A stretch of 64,000 nt of DNA from Nitrospirota bacterium. Lineage in GTDB: Bacteria; Nitrospirota; Thermodesulfovibrionia; Thermodesulfovibrionales; JdFR-88. The stretch is taken from assembly GCA_021840255.1 (NCBI GenBank), contig JAKBYX010000007.1, positions 1 to 64,000 on the forward strand, in the 5' to 3' direction. The notes under the pieces are model-generated. The model saw only the letters and a program-made list of their open reading frames with translations, was not told the origin of the DNA and did no database searches. This document shows positions 16,837 to 25,432 of this stretch, in pieces. How positions within the stretch are numbered: the first letter of the stretch is position 1; each line of letters begins with the position of its first letter. The position numbers were made by a program, and so were the translations under genes.

Positions 16837-17289
16837 ATGCCAAAGATAAAGGTTATACACGGGCCTAATTTGAACCTGCTGGGGAAACGGGAGACAATGG
16901 TTTACGGCACCGGGTCTCTGGCCGAAATAGACTCAGCCATGAAAGAACTGGCGGACCAGCTTGGACTGGAGATTTCCGCCATGCAGACAAACAGCGAGGC
17001 GGATATCATCGACGCCATACATAAAACGGATTATGACCTTCTCATAATAAATCCCGCCGCCTATACGCATACCAGCATCGCAATTAGAGACGCGATCGCG
17101 GCCGTGTCCAAACCGGTCATTGAGGTCCACCTGTCCAACATCCATAAGCGGGAAGAGTTTCGCAGGCATTCTTTCATTGCGGAGGTCGCTGTTGGGCAGA
17201 TAAGCGGTTTTGGGCCTGGCAGCTACATGCTTGCGCTCAGGGCAGCCCGGAAGATCCTCATGGACAGAGAGCCGCAAAAAAAACCTTAA
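16837..17289 (+). CDS. aroQ: Type II 3-dehydroquinate dehydratase
   Basis: Catalyses dehydration of 3-dehydroquinate to 3-dehydroshikimate in the shikimate pathway. The 150-residue protein starts with the signature [13 protein letters not shown], which supplies the catalytic Arg and, further on, Tyr (MVYGTGS), and includes NPAAYTHTS and [18 protein letters not shown]. This is the dodecameric, non-Schiff-base type. The stop is directly followed by the next ATG (TAAATG at 17287-17292). Confidence 0.95.
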   Translation: MPKIKVIHGPNLNLLGKRETMVYGTGSLAEIDSAMKELADQLGLEISAMQTNSEADIIDAIHKTDYDLLIINPAAYTHTSIAIRDAIAAVSKPVIEVHLSNIHKREEFRRHSFIAEVAVGQISGFGPGSYMLALRAARKILMDREPQKKP

Positions 17290-18450
17290 ATGAAAAAAAC
17301 CGGGTCTCCCCATAACGTTCAGAGGCCGGACAGCCTGTCCATGAAAGGATCGATCCAAAAAAGGCTGTCCACGCTGCGAAGATCGCTTAAAAAAACGGAT
17401 GCCCTTCTTGTAAACAATATGCCTAATGTCCGTTATCTGACCGGTTTTGCCGGTTCCTCGGGCTTTGTCCTTGTCTCTCAAAAAGGGGCGCTCTTCCTTA
17501 CCGATTCCAGATATGGCAAGGACGCGCTGGGCCAGGCGGCGGACATTTATGAGACTGTTATTGTGAAGGGCGATTTTTGGGCTCTTTTAAAACGGCTCTC
17601 GGGGAAGATGGGCATCGAAAGGCTGGGATTCGAGAAGACCGCCTCCTATGCGTTCTATGAGAAGTTGTCGGCTGTTTTTGGCCGGGGTCCTTTGGTGCCG
17701 ATGGGTAATACGGTTGAGGTGCTCAGGGTCTCGAAAGACGGCTATGAGATCAGGTGCATGAAAGAGGCGGTAAAACGGGCCGAGGAAGCATTTGAAAAGG
17801 TAAAGGCCCATATAAGGCCGGGTGTAACTGAGAAAGCCCTGGCCGTGCGGCTTGAGGAGGCCCTCTTGAAAGGCGGTTCTTCGAAACTGCCTTTTCCGGC
17901 GATAGTGGCCTCGGGCGCGAACTCTGCGATCCCCCATGCAAGGCCCTCCCAGCGCAGGATGCAGCCTGGTGACCTCGTCGTAATAGATTGGGGCGGTGAA
18001 TATGAAGGCTACTTCTCCGATATGACGAGGACGTTTCTGCTTAAAGGGGATTTTGCAAATGGAGGCGGACAGCGCCTTGCGGAAAAAAGAAATATATACC
18101 GCACGGTGCTGGAGGCGCAACTTAACGCCATAGCTTTCATAACCAGTGACGGCGATGCTGGGAAAAGGCCGAAAGATATTGACAATTCAGCCAGATATGT
18201 TATAAAACAGGCAGGCTACGGGGACTTTTTCGGGCACGGGACCGGGCACGGCGTGGGTCTGGAGGTGCATGAGCTGCCGGGTCTTTCGCCGCGCAGCAAG
18301 GACAATAAGCCGCTGCCAGCTGGGGCGGTTGTTACTATAGAGCCCGGAATATACGTGCCGGGGCTGGGCGGAGTGCGGATAGAAGATATGGTGCATTTGG
18401 CATCCGGCCGGCCGGAGGTGCTTACCAATCTGCCCAAAGGCAAGATTTAG
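17290..18450 (+). CDS. M24-family Xaa-Pro aminopeptidase
   Basis: A 386-residue metallopeptidase with a creatinase-like N-terminal domain (VRYLTGFAGSSG) and a C-terminal pita-bread domain. Metal ligands are visible in VIDWGGEYEGYFSDMTRTF (two Asp), GTGHGVGLEVHE (His), VTIEPGIYV (Glu) and GGVRIEDMV (Glu). It removes N-terminal residues ahead of proline in the cytoplasm. The aroQ-peptidase-efp-accB-accC order is conserved in many bacteria. The first 20 residues are a short extension before the domain. Confidence 0.92.
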   Translation: MKKTGSPHNVQRPDSLSMKGSIQKRLSTLRRSLKKTDALLVNNMPNVRYLTGFAGSSGFVLVSQKGALFLTDSRYGKDALGQAADIYETVIVKGDFWALLKRLSGKMGIERLGFEKTASYAFYEKLSAVFGRGPLVPMGNTVEVLRVSKDGYEIRCMKEAVKRAEEAFEKVKAHIRPGVTEKALAVRLEEALLKGGSSKLPFPAIVASGANSAIPHARPSQRRMQPGDLVVIDWGGEYEGYFSDMTRTFLLKGDFANGGGQRLAEKRNIYRTVLEAQLNAIAFITSDGDAGKRPKDIDNSARYVIKQAGYGDFFGHGTGHGVGLEVHELPGLSPRSKDNKPLPAGAVVTIEPGIYVPGLGGVRIEDMVHLASGRPEVLTNLPKGKI

Positions 18451-18518
18451 CTTTTTTTGTTTTTATTTTTTAAATTTCAATCTTTCAAAAAAGAATTCGG
18501 GGGAGGTTCTATAAGACT

Positions 18519-19079
18519 TTGTATTCCACCAGTGACTTCAGAAAAGGCATGAAGATAGTTTACAAGGGAGAGCCTTGTGAGATAGTTGATTTCCAGCACG
18601 TTAAGATGGGCAGAGGCGGGGCCGTGATCCGCACCAAGATGAAAAACCTGAAGACCGGGAACGTCCTTGAGGACACGTTCCGCTCCGGGGATAAATTCGA
18701 CCGTCCGGAACTGGAGCAAAAGGCGATGCAGTACCTGTATTTCCAGGACGGGCTTTATTATTTCATGGATACGGAAAGCTATGAGCAGGTACCCTTCACA
18801 GAGGGTCAGCTTGGCGACTCGCGGCTGTTTCTTAAGGAAAACACGGTTGCATCGGTGCTCTCATACAAGGGCGTCCCGATAGGGGTAGAACTGCCCACCT
18901 TCGTGGAGCTTCAGATAGCTGAAACGGAACCCGGCTACAAGGGTGACACCGCGGCTGGCGGATACAAACCCGCCAAGCTTGAGACCGGGGCCACCGTAAA
19001 AGTCCCCTTCCACATCAACGTGGGGGACAAGATCCGGGTCGACACGAGGACCGGGGAATACGTCGAAAGGGTAAAGTAA
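18519..19079 (+). CDS. efp: Elongation factor P with arginine at the modification site
   Basis: EF-P relieves ribosome stalling at polyproline. The 186-residue protein fits the family from YSTSDFRKGMKIVYKGEPCE to the end DTRTGEYVERVK, and contains the middle LPTFVELQIAETEPG region. The start is TTG at 18519, with GGGGGAGG (18499-18506) upstream. The loop that is modified reads KMGRGGAV, so residue 32 is Arg where the EpmA-type factors have Lys. Arg-type factors are rhamnosylated by EarP in beta/gamma-proteobacteria; no earP is seen here, so modification is unknown. Followed directly by accB. Confidence 0.95.
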   Translation: MYSTSDFRKGMKIVYKGEPCEIVDFQHVKMGRGGAVIRTKMKNLKTGNVLEDTFRSGDKFDRPELEQKAMQYLYFQDGLYYFMDTESYEQVPFTEGQLGDSRLFLKENTVASVLSYKGVPIGVELPTFVELQIAETEPGYKGDTAAGGYKPAKLETGATVKVPFHINVGDKIRVDTRTGEYVERVK

Positions 19080-19520
19080 ATGGAGATAGAGGACATAAAG
19101 GCCATCCTTGAGCTGCTTAAGGAAACCGATGTAACGGAACTTGAGCTGGAGAAGGAAGGCTCCAAGATAAAAATAACGCGCGGCAGGTTCTACACTGCCG
19201 TGGAAATGCCGCAGATGCCGGCATCTCCTGCTCCGCCGCAGCTAAAGCATGTGGAGGAGGCGGGCACGGAACGCCTTGTAACTGTAACCGCCCCGCTTGT
19301 AGGGACTTTTTACAGGGCATCCTCCCCGGAGGCCCCTGTCTTTGCGGAAGTCGGCACCGTTGTGAAAAAGGGACAGGTGTTGTGCATCGTGGAAGCGATG
19401 AAGCTTATGAACGAGATCGAGTCCGAAGTGGACGGGGTGGTCGTAAAGGTGCTTGCGGAAAACGGCCAGCCGGTCGAATACGGGGAACCCCTCTTCCTCA
19501 TTGAGCCCTCGACGCCATAA
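19080..19520 (+). CDS. accB: Biotin carboxyl carrier protein of acetyl-CoA carboxylase
   Basis: A 146-residue carrier. The N-terminal part (residues 1-40) is the helical region found in BCCP, then an Ala/Pro-rich linker and a C-terminal biotinyl domain with EAMKLMNEIES, whose Lys (about 108) takes the biotin. It shuttles carboxyl groups from AccC to the carboxyltransferase for malonyl-CoA synthesis. The ATG follows the efp stop immediately. The presence of bioD in the window fits the biotin need. Confidence 0.95.
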   Translation: MEIEDIKAILELLKETDVTELELEKEGSKIKITRGRFYTAVEMPQMPASPAPPQLKHVEEAGTERLVTVTAPLVGTFYRASSPEAPVFAEVGTVVKKGQVLCIVEAMKLMNEIESEVDGVVVKVLAENGQPVEYGEPLFLIEPSTP

Positions 19521-19538
19521 AAAGAGAAAAATAAAAAA

Positions 19539-20885
19539 ATGTTCAAAAAGATACTTATTGCAAACCGCGGAGAAATAGCGGTCCGGGTGATCAGGGCGTG
19601 CCGTGAGCTTGGCATTCGCACCGTAGCCGTATATTCCGAGGCGGACAAGGCAAATATGCACGTAAGGCTTGCCGACGACGCCATCTGCATAGGGCCCGCC
19701 TCCGCTGAACAGAGTTATCTTAACGTTCCGGCCATATTGACCACCGCGGAGATAACGGATTCAGAGGCGATACATCCGGGCTACGGATTCCTTTCCGAAA
19801 ACCCCCAGTTTGCCGAGGCGTGCGCCGCCTCCGGCATCGCCTTCATAGGCCCCACTCCGGAGAACATCCGGCTTGGCGGCGACAAGTCCAAGGCCAAGCA
19901 GGTGATGAAAAGAAGGGGGGTGCCGGTAGTGCCCGGCAGCGACGGTCCGCTGAAAGACGCCGCTTCCGCCGTAAAGACCGCAAAAAAGATTGGGTTCCCC
20001 GCCATCATCAAGGCCTCCATGGGCGGCGGCGGCAGGGGGATGAAGATAATAAACAACGAGGAAGAGGTGCAGGACGCCTTTTTCATGGCCCAGAGAGAGG
20101 CGCTTGCAGCCTTCGGGTCCTCCGAACTGTACATTGAAAAATATCTACGGAACGTAAGGCACATAGAGGTCCAGGTGCTTGCCGACAACAAGGGCCGGAT
20201 CATCCACCTTGGCGAGCGCGAGTGCTCCATCCAGCGGAGGCACCAGAAACTCATTGAAGAGTCTCCTTCATCGTTCGTAACGGAGAAGCTGCGCAAGCGT
20301 CTTGGCGAACTTGCGATCAAGGCGGCCCGGGCGGTCAAGTACAAGAACATAGGCACCGTGGAGTTCATCGTCACACCCGAAGAGGAAGTGTACTTCATGG
20401 AGTTCAACACGAGGGTGCAGGTCGAGCACCCTGTAACGGAAATGGTCATGGGCATGGACCTGGTCAAGCAGCAGATACTCCTTGCGGCAGGCCAGCCCAT
20501 CACTGCAAAGAAGGTGTTCAAGCCGAGGGGGTCCGCCATAGAATGCAGGATAAACGCGGAAGACCCCGACCGTTTCATTCCATGCCCGGGGAAAATAGAG
20601 TTTTTTCATCAACCCGGCGGCCCTGGGATCAGGGTTGACACCGCCGCATATTGCGGCTGGACGGTGCCTTCCCATTACGACTCTCTCATAGCGAAGCTCA
20701 TAGCTTATGGCAGCAACAGGCAGGAGGCTATCGCCCGCATGAAGCGCGCACTGGATGAGTTTGTTATCGATGGGATAAAGACGACGATCCCGTTCCACAA
20801 GAGGGTGCTGGAAAACAAGGACTTCATTGAGGGCAGGATAGACACGGGATTCATTGACAAGCTCAATAATCCCGCCGCTTCATAA
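19539..20885 (+). CDS. accC: Biotin carboxylase subunit of acetyl-CoA carboxylase
   Basis: A 448-residue ATP-grasp enzyme that carboxylates BCCP-biotin with bicarbonate and ATP. It starts MFKKILIANRGEIAVRVIRA, has the glycine-rich loop KASMGGGGRGMK, the catalytic region EFNTRVQVEHPVTE and ECRINAEDP. Full length for the family, 18 bases after accB. The carboxyltransferase genes are not in the window. Confidence 0.97.
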   Translation: MFKKILIANRGEIAVRVIRACRELGIRTVAVYSEADKANMHVRLADDAICIGPASAEQSYLNVPAILTTAEITDSEAIHPGYGFLSENPQFAEACAASGIAFIGPTPENIRLGGDKSKAKQVMKRRGVPVVPGSDGPLKDAASAVKTAKKIGFPAIIKASMGGGGRGMKIINNEEEVQDAFFMAQREALAAFGSSELYIEKYLRNVRHIEVQVLADNKGRIIHLGERECSIQRRHQKLIEESPSSFVTEKLRKRLGELAIKAARAVKYKNIGTVEFIVTPEEEVYFMEFNTRVQVEHPVTEMVMGMDLVKQQILLAAGQPITAKKVFKPRGSAIECRINAEDPDRFIPCPGKIEFFHQPGGPGIRVDTAAYCGWTVPSHYDSLIAKLIAYGSNRQEAIARMKRALDEFVIDGIKTTIPFHKRVLENKDFIEGRIDTGFIDKLNNPAAS

Positions 20886-20937
20886 GAAAACCAGGACCGG
20901 CCCTTCTTTTTTCCTGGTAGGGCCAGCGGTTTTTCCC

Positions 20938-21609
20938 ATGACAGATTCGGGCATGAAGGAAATCAATAAAAAACAAAAACCATCCTTGTATCTGGGCGGC
21001 ATCTGCTTTCTCACCGGAGAGTGCTCCCGCTGCGGCTTGAGCGCGGCCAGTCAGGGCCGGGCCGCCATTGAAGCTGGTATAAAATGGGTCCAGTTAAGGA
21101 TGAAGGACGCTCCAAGGAAGGACGTCTGGGAGGCGGCGCTTTATTTAGGCGGGCTCGCGCGTGAGCACGGCGCGACCCTGATAATAAACGATTACCCGGA
21201 CGTTGCCCTCGCAGCCGGCGCAGACGGTGTGCACCTGGGGCAGGATGACATGCCGCTTGAAGAGGCAAGGCTTGTCATGGGCGGAAAACTGATAGGCATA
21301 TCCACTCACGACATGGCGCAGGCGAAAGAAGCCTGGGCCGGCGGGGCGGATTACATCGGCTTTGGGCCAGTTTACCGCACTGACACAAAAGACGCGGGCC
21401 CTGAAAAAGGGATACCAGCGCTTGCGGAGATCTGCGGGGCGGTCAAGATACCGGTTGTCGCCATAGGAGGCATCACATTGCAAAACGTGCGGCAGGCTAT
21501 TGGCGCCGGGGCTGGCGCCGTAGCCGTCTCCAGCGCGCTATATACCGGGGACATCCGCGAAAGTGCAGGAAGGTTTCTGGAAATATTAAAGGACCTGCAG
21601 GATCTCTAG
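20938..21609 (+). CDS. thiE: Thiamine-phosphate synthase
   Basis: ThiE couples HMP pyrophosphate and thiazole phosphate. The TIM-barrel protein of about 223 residues shows WVQLRMKDA, NDYPDVALAAGADGVHLGQDD, IGISTHDMAQA, DYIGFGPVYRT and VVAIGGITLQN in family order. The N-terminal strand carries three Cys within twelve residues (CFLTGECSRC), not usual for the family. Start choices are ATG 20938 or 20953; upstream codons overlap accC and are not conserved. The 3' end overlaps the convergent mqnB by 24 bases. Confidence 0.92.
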   Translation: MTDSGMKEINKKQKPSLYLGGICFLTGECSRCGLSAASQGRAAIEAGIKWVQLRMKDAPRKDVWEAALYLGGLAREHGATLIINDYPDVALAAGADGVHLGQDDMPLEEARLVMGGKLIGISTHDMAQAKEAWAGGADYIGFGPVYRTDTKDAGPEKGIPALAEICGAVKIPVVAIGGITLQNVRQAIGAGAGAVAVSSALYTGDIRESAGRFLEILKDLQDL

Positions 21610-22287
21610 CACCGCTTCCTGGCAGACCGCAGCGGCCTCTTCCTTCAGCCATTTTGACGGAGGCTCTCCAGTGATATTGCTTATGCCCCTTATTTCAAGA
21701 AGCGGAATGCCGTAAAACAGGGCTGTTTGGGCGGCAGCCGCCCCTTCCATGTTCTCTACGATGGCGCCGTGCCTTTCGCCCAGCCGCCCGGCCTTTCTGA
21801 CCGATCTTCCAGTGGCGCATACCGTGAGGAACGCCCCGGTGACGAGGCCCGGCATTTTTTTTGCCTTGGCAAGAAGAGGCCTGTCTAACGGAAAACTGTC
21901 AAAATATTCCTTCGGGCCCTTTTTGAGAAGCGGGAACCCAAGCGCCTCAAAGCCGCGCGACGGACCTTCTGATCCGGCGGGCCTTTGGACCACCAGGCCG
22001 CAATCGGCGTAGATCTCCACCTCCGCCGCAGCCAGTCCGCCTTTTTTGAGGCCCGAGTAGGGGTATGCCCCGCCTACTCCAAACAAGATCATGGCCTCGG
22101 GTTTCTTTCTTTCAGCCAGGATGGACACAGCCCGGGCCGCATTGGCAGCCCCGATGCCTGAGCATATGTAGGCGGCTTTTTTCCCGGAAACTGTGCCCTG
22201 GGCAAGAAGAGGAGAGACTTTATCCTCTTTGAGCTGTCCTGTTATCATACCTGCCTCGAAGGCGACGGCTGAGATTAGCCCTATCAT
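21586..22287 (-). CDS. mqnB: Futalosine hydrolase
   Basis: A 233-residue nucleoside-phosphorylase-fold protein. It starts MIGLISAVAFEAGMI and includes SGIGAANAARA, the VGGAYP loop and VENMEGAAAAQTALFYGIP, where the Glu-Met-Glu segment is the nucleoside-binding signature. Together with the cytoplasmic setting this fits MqnB, which removes hypoxanthine from futalosine in the alternative menaquinone pathway; a related MTA/SAH nucleosidase is less likely because of the length and end sequence. Upstream in-frame codons to 22611 run antisense through the rpsB leader and are rejected. Confidence 0.82.
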   Translation of the reverse strand: MIGLISAVAFEAGMITGQLKEDKVSPLLAQGTVSGKKAAYICSGIGAANAARAVSILAERKKPEAMILFGVGGAYPYSGLKKGGLAAAEVEIYADCGLVVQRPAGSEGPSRGFEALGFPLLKKGPKEYFDSFPLDRPLLAKAKKMPGLVTGAFLTVCATGRSVRKAGRLGERHGAIVENMEGAAAAQTALFYGIPLLEIRGISNITGEPPSKWLKEEAAAVCQEAVLEILQVL

Positions 22288-22552
22288 GACGATGATTCTA
22301 ACATGAAGCGGATAGGGTGTGCGGAGTCGCTCAATCCACCATCGGATGGCGGCTTTCCCGCCCATCCTGTATTTTGAAATCCAAACTGCAGCATTACCAA
22401 ATCCCTTTGCATGTTGTAAAAAAGAGGCTTGCATGCTAAAGTATAAAGCTAATTTACACACGCCCATAAAAGCGTACCCGGACTGGTCCCCTTTAAGGGG
22501 TGCCGGGGCGAGGGCGGAGGAAATTAAAACCATGAAGGAGGAGTTGGAGAAA
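22288..22552 (+). promoter_or_regulatory. Leader region of rpsB
   Basis: The 265 bases between the divergent mqnB and rpsB start codons carry no gene. CCCC-TTTAA-GGGG (22488-22500) can form a short stem about 50 bases before rpsB, followed by a G-rich stretch and GGAGGAG (22537-22543). rpsB leaders in several phyla are bound by S2 for autoregulation; whether this one is cannot be read from the sequence. Confidence 0.4.
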
Positions 22553-23362
22553 ATGGTAGCAACAATGAAAGAGCTCCTTGAGGCAGGCGTCCATTTCGGG
22601 CACCAGGTCAAGAGGTGGAACCCGAAGATGAAGCGTTACATCTTCGGCGAGAGAAACGGTATCTACATAATAGACCTTCAGAAGACCCTGAAAGGGCTTG
22701 AGGCGGCTTACAACTTCATAAGGGAAGTGGCCGCAACCAACCAGCCCATCCTTTTTGTAGGGACCAAGAAGCAGGCCCAGGATTCAATAGCGGAAGAGGC
22801 CAAAAAGGCAGGCGCATACTATGTGAACCAGCGCTGGCTTGGCGGAATGCTCACCAACTTCAAGACCATCAAGAAGAGCATCGAGAGGCTTAGAAAGATA
22901 GACGTGATGCGGGAGGACGGCACTTACAACCGTCTTACCAAGAAAGAGATATCCCGCATTGAGAAGGAGAGGGGTAAGCTGGAAAAATACTTGAGCGGCA
23001 TGAAAGATATGCCCGCTCTTCCAGGAGCCATATTTATAGTTGACCCCAGGAAGGAAAGGATAGTGGTCGCGGAGGTGCAGAAGCTTTCCATTCCCTGCGT
23101 TGCGATCGTGGACACCAACTGCGACCCTGACGAGATCGATTACGTAATACCCGGCAACGACGATGCCATAAGGGCCATAACCCTGATATCTTCCAAGATG
23201 GCCGAGGCGGTTATCGCGGGCAGGGACATATACAACAAGAAGACTGCCGAGAAGGCCGAAGAGTCGAAAATAGAGGAAAAGATCGCGGACACCGAGCCGG
23301 GAGAAGCGGCGCAAACGCCAGTCGAACCGGCTGCCCCGGCCAGCGAGGGGGCGGCTCAATGA
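22553..23362 (+). CDS. rpsB: 30S ribosomal protein S2
   Basis: A 269-residue S2. It contains [41 protein letters not shown] and the [24 protein letters not shown]-type signature. The start MVATMKELL at 22553 has GGAGGAG nine bases upstream; in-frame Mets further up (for example 22532) lack family similarity. The C-terminal 35 residues form an acidic Ala/Glu/Pro-rich tail. First gene of rpsB-tsf-pyrH-frr, overlapping tsf by four bases. Confidence 0.96.
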   Translation: MVATMKELLEAGVHFGHQVKRWNPKMKRYIFGERNGIYIIDLQKTLKGLEAAYNFIREVAATNQPILFVGTKKQAQDSIAEEAKKAGAYYVNQRWLGGMLTNFKTIKKSIERLRKIDVMREDGTYNRLTKKEISRIEKERGKLEKYLSGMKDMPALPGAIFIVDPRKERIVVAEVQKLSIPCVAIVDTNCDPDEIDYVIPGNDDAIRAITLISSKMAEAVIAGRDIYNKKTAEKAEESKIEEKIADTEPGEAAQTPVEPAAPASEGAAQ

Positions 23363-23955
23363 TAACTGCCGAACTGGTCAGGAACCTTAGAGAAAAGACC
23401 GGAGCCGGAATGATGGAGTGCAAAAAGGCCCTTGAGGAAACCGGCGGGGACATGGATAAGGCCGTGGACACCCTCAGGCGGAAGGGCATAGCCACGGCTC
23501 AGAAGAAAGCGGCGCGCACGGCCTCGCAGGGACTGGTGGCCTCTTACATACACATGGACAAAATAGGCGTCCTGATAGAGGTTAACTGCGAGACGGACTT
23601 TGTTGCCCGCACCGAGGACTTCAGGGACCTCGTAAAGGACATAGCCATGCACATCGCCGCGGCCAGCCCGGCATACCTTCAAAGGGAGGAAATCCCTCAG
23701 GACGTCGTCGACCGGGAAATGGACATTTACAGGACGCAGGTCCAGGGGAAGCCCGAGCACGTTATTGAGAAGATAATCCAGGGGAAGCTCGAAAAATTTT
23801 ATGAGGAGATATGCCTTCTGGACCAGATATTCGTAAAGGATCCCGAGGGTAAAAAGAAGATAAAAGACCTTATCACCGAAAAGGTGGCCAAGGTCGGTGA
23901 AAACATCCTGGTGAGGCGTTTTACAAGGTTCCAGCTTGGTGAAACGGCAAAGTAA
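23359..23955 (+). CDS. tsf: Elongation factor Ts
   Basis: The GDP-exchange factor for EF-Tu. The protein of 198 residues starts with the signature [19 protein letters not shown] followed by [15 protein letters not shown], and has the core [24 protein letters not shown]. It is the short form with a single core subdomain, as in many non-proteobacterial lineages. The ATG overlaps the rpsB stop. Confidence 0.96.
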   Translation: MITAELVRNLREKTGAGMMECKKALEETGGDMDKAVDTLRRKGIATAQKKAARTASQGLVASYIHMDKIGVLIEVNCETDFVARTEDFRDLVKDIAMHIAAASPAYLQREEIPQDVVDREMDIYRTQVQGKPEHVIEKIIQGKLEKFYEEICLLDQIFVKDPEGKKKIKDLITEKVAKVGENILVRRFTRFQLGETAK

Positions 23956-24661
23956 GGTCGTTTTTAAAAGGCTGCTGATAAAACTTTCCGGCGAGGCCCT
24001 GATGGGCAGCCGCTCCTATGGCATAGATCCGGAGACGGTGGACTTCATAGCCCGCGAGGTCGGCAAGGCGACAAAGGCTGGCGCGGAGGTGGCCCTGGTG
24101 ATAGGAGGGGGCAATATATTCAGGGGTGTCGAGGCCTCTGCCCAGGGTATTGAGCGCTCTTCGGCGGATTATATGGGCATGCTGGCCACCGTGATAAATT
24201 CGCTTGCCGTCCAGAACGCGCTTGAGAAGCAGGACATACCCACAAGGGTGCAGACCGCGATAGAGATGCGGGAGCTTGCCGAGCCTTATATAAGAAGACG
24301 GGCTGTGAGGCACCTTGAAAAAGGCCGGGTTGTGATCTTCGCGGCCGGGACGGGAAACCCCTATTTCACCACCGATACGGCCGCTGCCCTGAGGGCCATG
24401 GAGATAAATGCGGACGTTATTTTCAAGGCGACCAAGGTAGATGGCGTTTACACCGCGGACCCCGTTAAAGACCCGAAGGCCAGAAAATATGACAGGATCA
24501 GCTATCTGGATGTCATAAAAAAAGGGCTCAAGGTGATGGATTCCACGGCCATAACTTTATGTATGGACAACCATATGCCCATTGTGGTATTTAATCTCAA
24601 AGGGAAGGGCAATATAACAGGGCTTATTGCGGGCAAAAAAATAGGCACTATAATAGAGTGA
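23939..24661 (+). CDS. pyrH: Uridylate kinase
   Basis: UMP kinase of the amino-acid-kinase fold. Motifs: [25 protein letters not shown], the [15 protein letters not shown] segment and [13 protein letters not shown] with the [13 protein letters not shown] strand. Translation starts at GTG 23939 (an adjacent TTG at 23936 is also in frame), overlapping tsf by 17 bases. Length 240 residues, normal for the family. Confidence 0.95.
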   Translation: MKRQSKVVFKRLLIKLSGEALMGSRSYGIDPETVDFIAREVGKATKAGAEVALVIGGGNIFRGVEASAQGIERSSADYMGMLATVINSLAVQNALEKQDIPTRVQTAIEMRELAEPYIRRRAVRHLEKGRVVIFAAGTGNPYFTTDTAAALRAMEINADVIFKATKVDGVYTADPVKDPKARKYDRISYLDVIKKGLKVMDSTAITLCMDNHMPIVVFNLKGKGNITGLIAGKKIGTIIE

Positions 24662-24683
24662 TGTGGCAAAGGTAAAACCAGGA

Positions 24684-24731
24684 CACTGAAGGAACGACAT
24701 GGACAAGGCACTGAAGGAATAAATATGGAAA
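24684..24731 (+). repeat. Duplicated initiation region and mini-cistron before frr
   Basis: CACTGAAGGAA occurs twice, at 24684-24694 and 24709-24719, a 25-base period. The first copy is followed by ATG at 24699, which opens a seven-codon frame MDKALKE ending at TAA 24720-24722. The second is followed by the true frr ATG at 24725, encoding MEKDLKD. The mini-cistron thus looks like a tandem copy of the frr ribosome-binding site and first codons. Confidence 0.75.
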
Positions 24732-25282
24732 AAGACCTGAAAGACAGGCTTCAGCACAAGATGGACGGCGCGATAGACGCCCTCAGGAAGGAATTCGGCA
24801 CCGTTAGGACCGGCAGGGCGTCTCTGGCCCTCCTTGATGGCATAATGGTGGATTATTACAACGTGCCCACCCCCCTTCAGCAGATTGCGGCCCTTTCGGT
24901 TCCGGAGAGCCGTCTCATAATTATACAGCCATGGGAACAGAAGATGGTACCGGAGATAGAGAGGGCCCTTATGAAATCGGACTTGGGCCTTACCCCCGCC
25001 AACGACGGCAAGTCGATCAGGCTCCCTGTGCCGCCCCTTACCGAGGAGCGCAGGAAGGACCTGGTGAAGGTGGTGAAGAAAAGGGCGGAGGAAACCAAGG
25101 TGGCGCTTAGGAATATCCGCCGGGACATGAACGAGCACGTAAAAAAACTGGAGAAAGACCAGCACATAAGCGAGGATGAAGTGAAAAAGACCATCGATGA
25201 GGTCCAGAAGATGACCGACGCTTACATCAAGAAGGTCGATGATCTTTTGCACATAAAGGAAAAAGAGATAATGGAGGTCTAA
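24725..25282 (+). CDS. frr: Ribosome recycling factor
   Basis: RRF splits post-termination ribosomes together with EF-G. The 185-residue protein shows the family core: EFGTVRTGRASLALLD, VDYYNVPTPLQQIA, ESRLIIIQPWE and LPPLTEERRKDLVKVVKK-like segments. GAAGGAA is six bases before the ATG. The start region is tandemly duplicated (see 24684-24731). The operon order rpsB-tsf-pyrH-frr is universal. Confidence 0.96.
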   Translation: MEKDLKDRLQHKMDGAIDALRKEFGTVRTGRASLALLDGIMVDYYNVPTPLQQIAALSVPESRLIIIQPWEQKMVPEIERALMKSDLGLTPANDGKSIRLPVPPLTEERRKDLVKVVKKRAEETKVALRNIRRDMNEHVKKLEKDQHISEDEVKKTIDEVQKMTDAYIKKVDDLLHIKEKEIMEV

Positions 25283-25288
25283 AGGGTC

Positions 25289-25429
25289 ATGAAATCCAAC
25301 TTCATGGTGAAAGTTGAGGACGCAAAGGCCGTGGACATACAGAAAGCGCTGCAGCAGGCCGGCATCAAGATAAAGAGCATTCAGGAGATACACAAGGAGA
25401 ACGACACCGCGCAGCAGGAGAAAAAATAA
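25289..25429 (+). CDS. 46-residue conserved-context protein of unknown function
   Basis: A short frame starting MKSNFMVKVEDAKAVDIQKA and ending with a Glu/Lys-rich tail. AAAGGG (25281-25286) precedes the ATG; it lies six bases after frr and three bases before the DksA-like gene, so it is almost certainly translated as part of the unit. The sequence suggests one beta strand, two helices and a charged end. No family recognised. It falls below usual gene-length cut-offs. Confidence 0.65.
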   Translation: MKSNFMVKVEDAKAVDIQKALQQAGIKIKSIQEIHKENDTAQQEKK

Positions 25430-25432
25430 ATT

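Noticed and set aside
21586-22611. Long version of the futalosine hydrolase (341 codons)
   Set aside because: The first 108 codons run antisense through the rpsB leader and start; family similarity begins at Met 22287.
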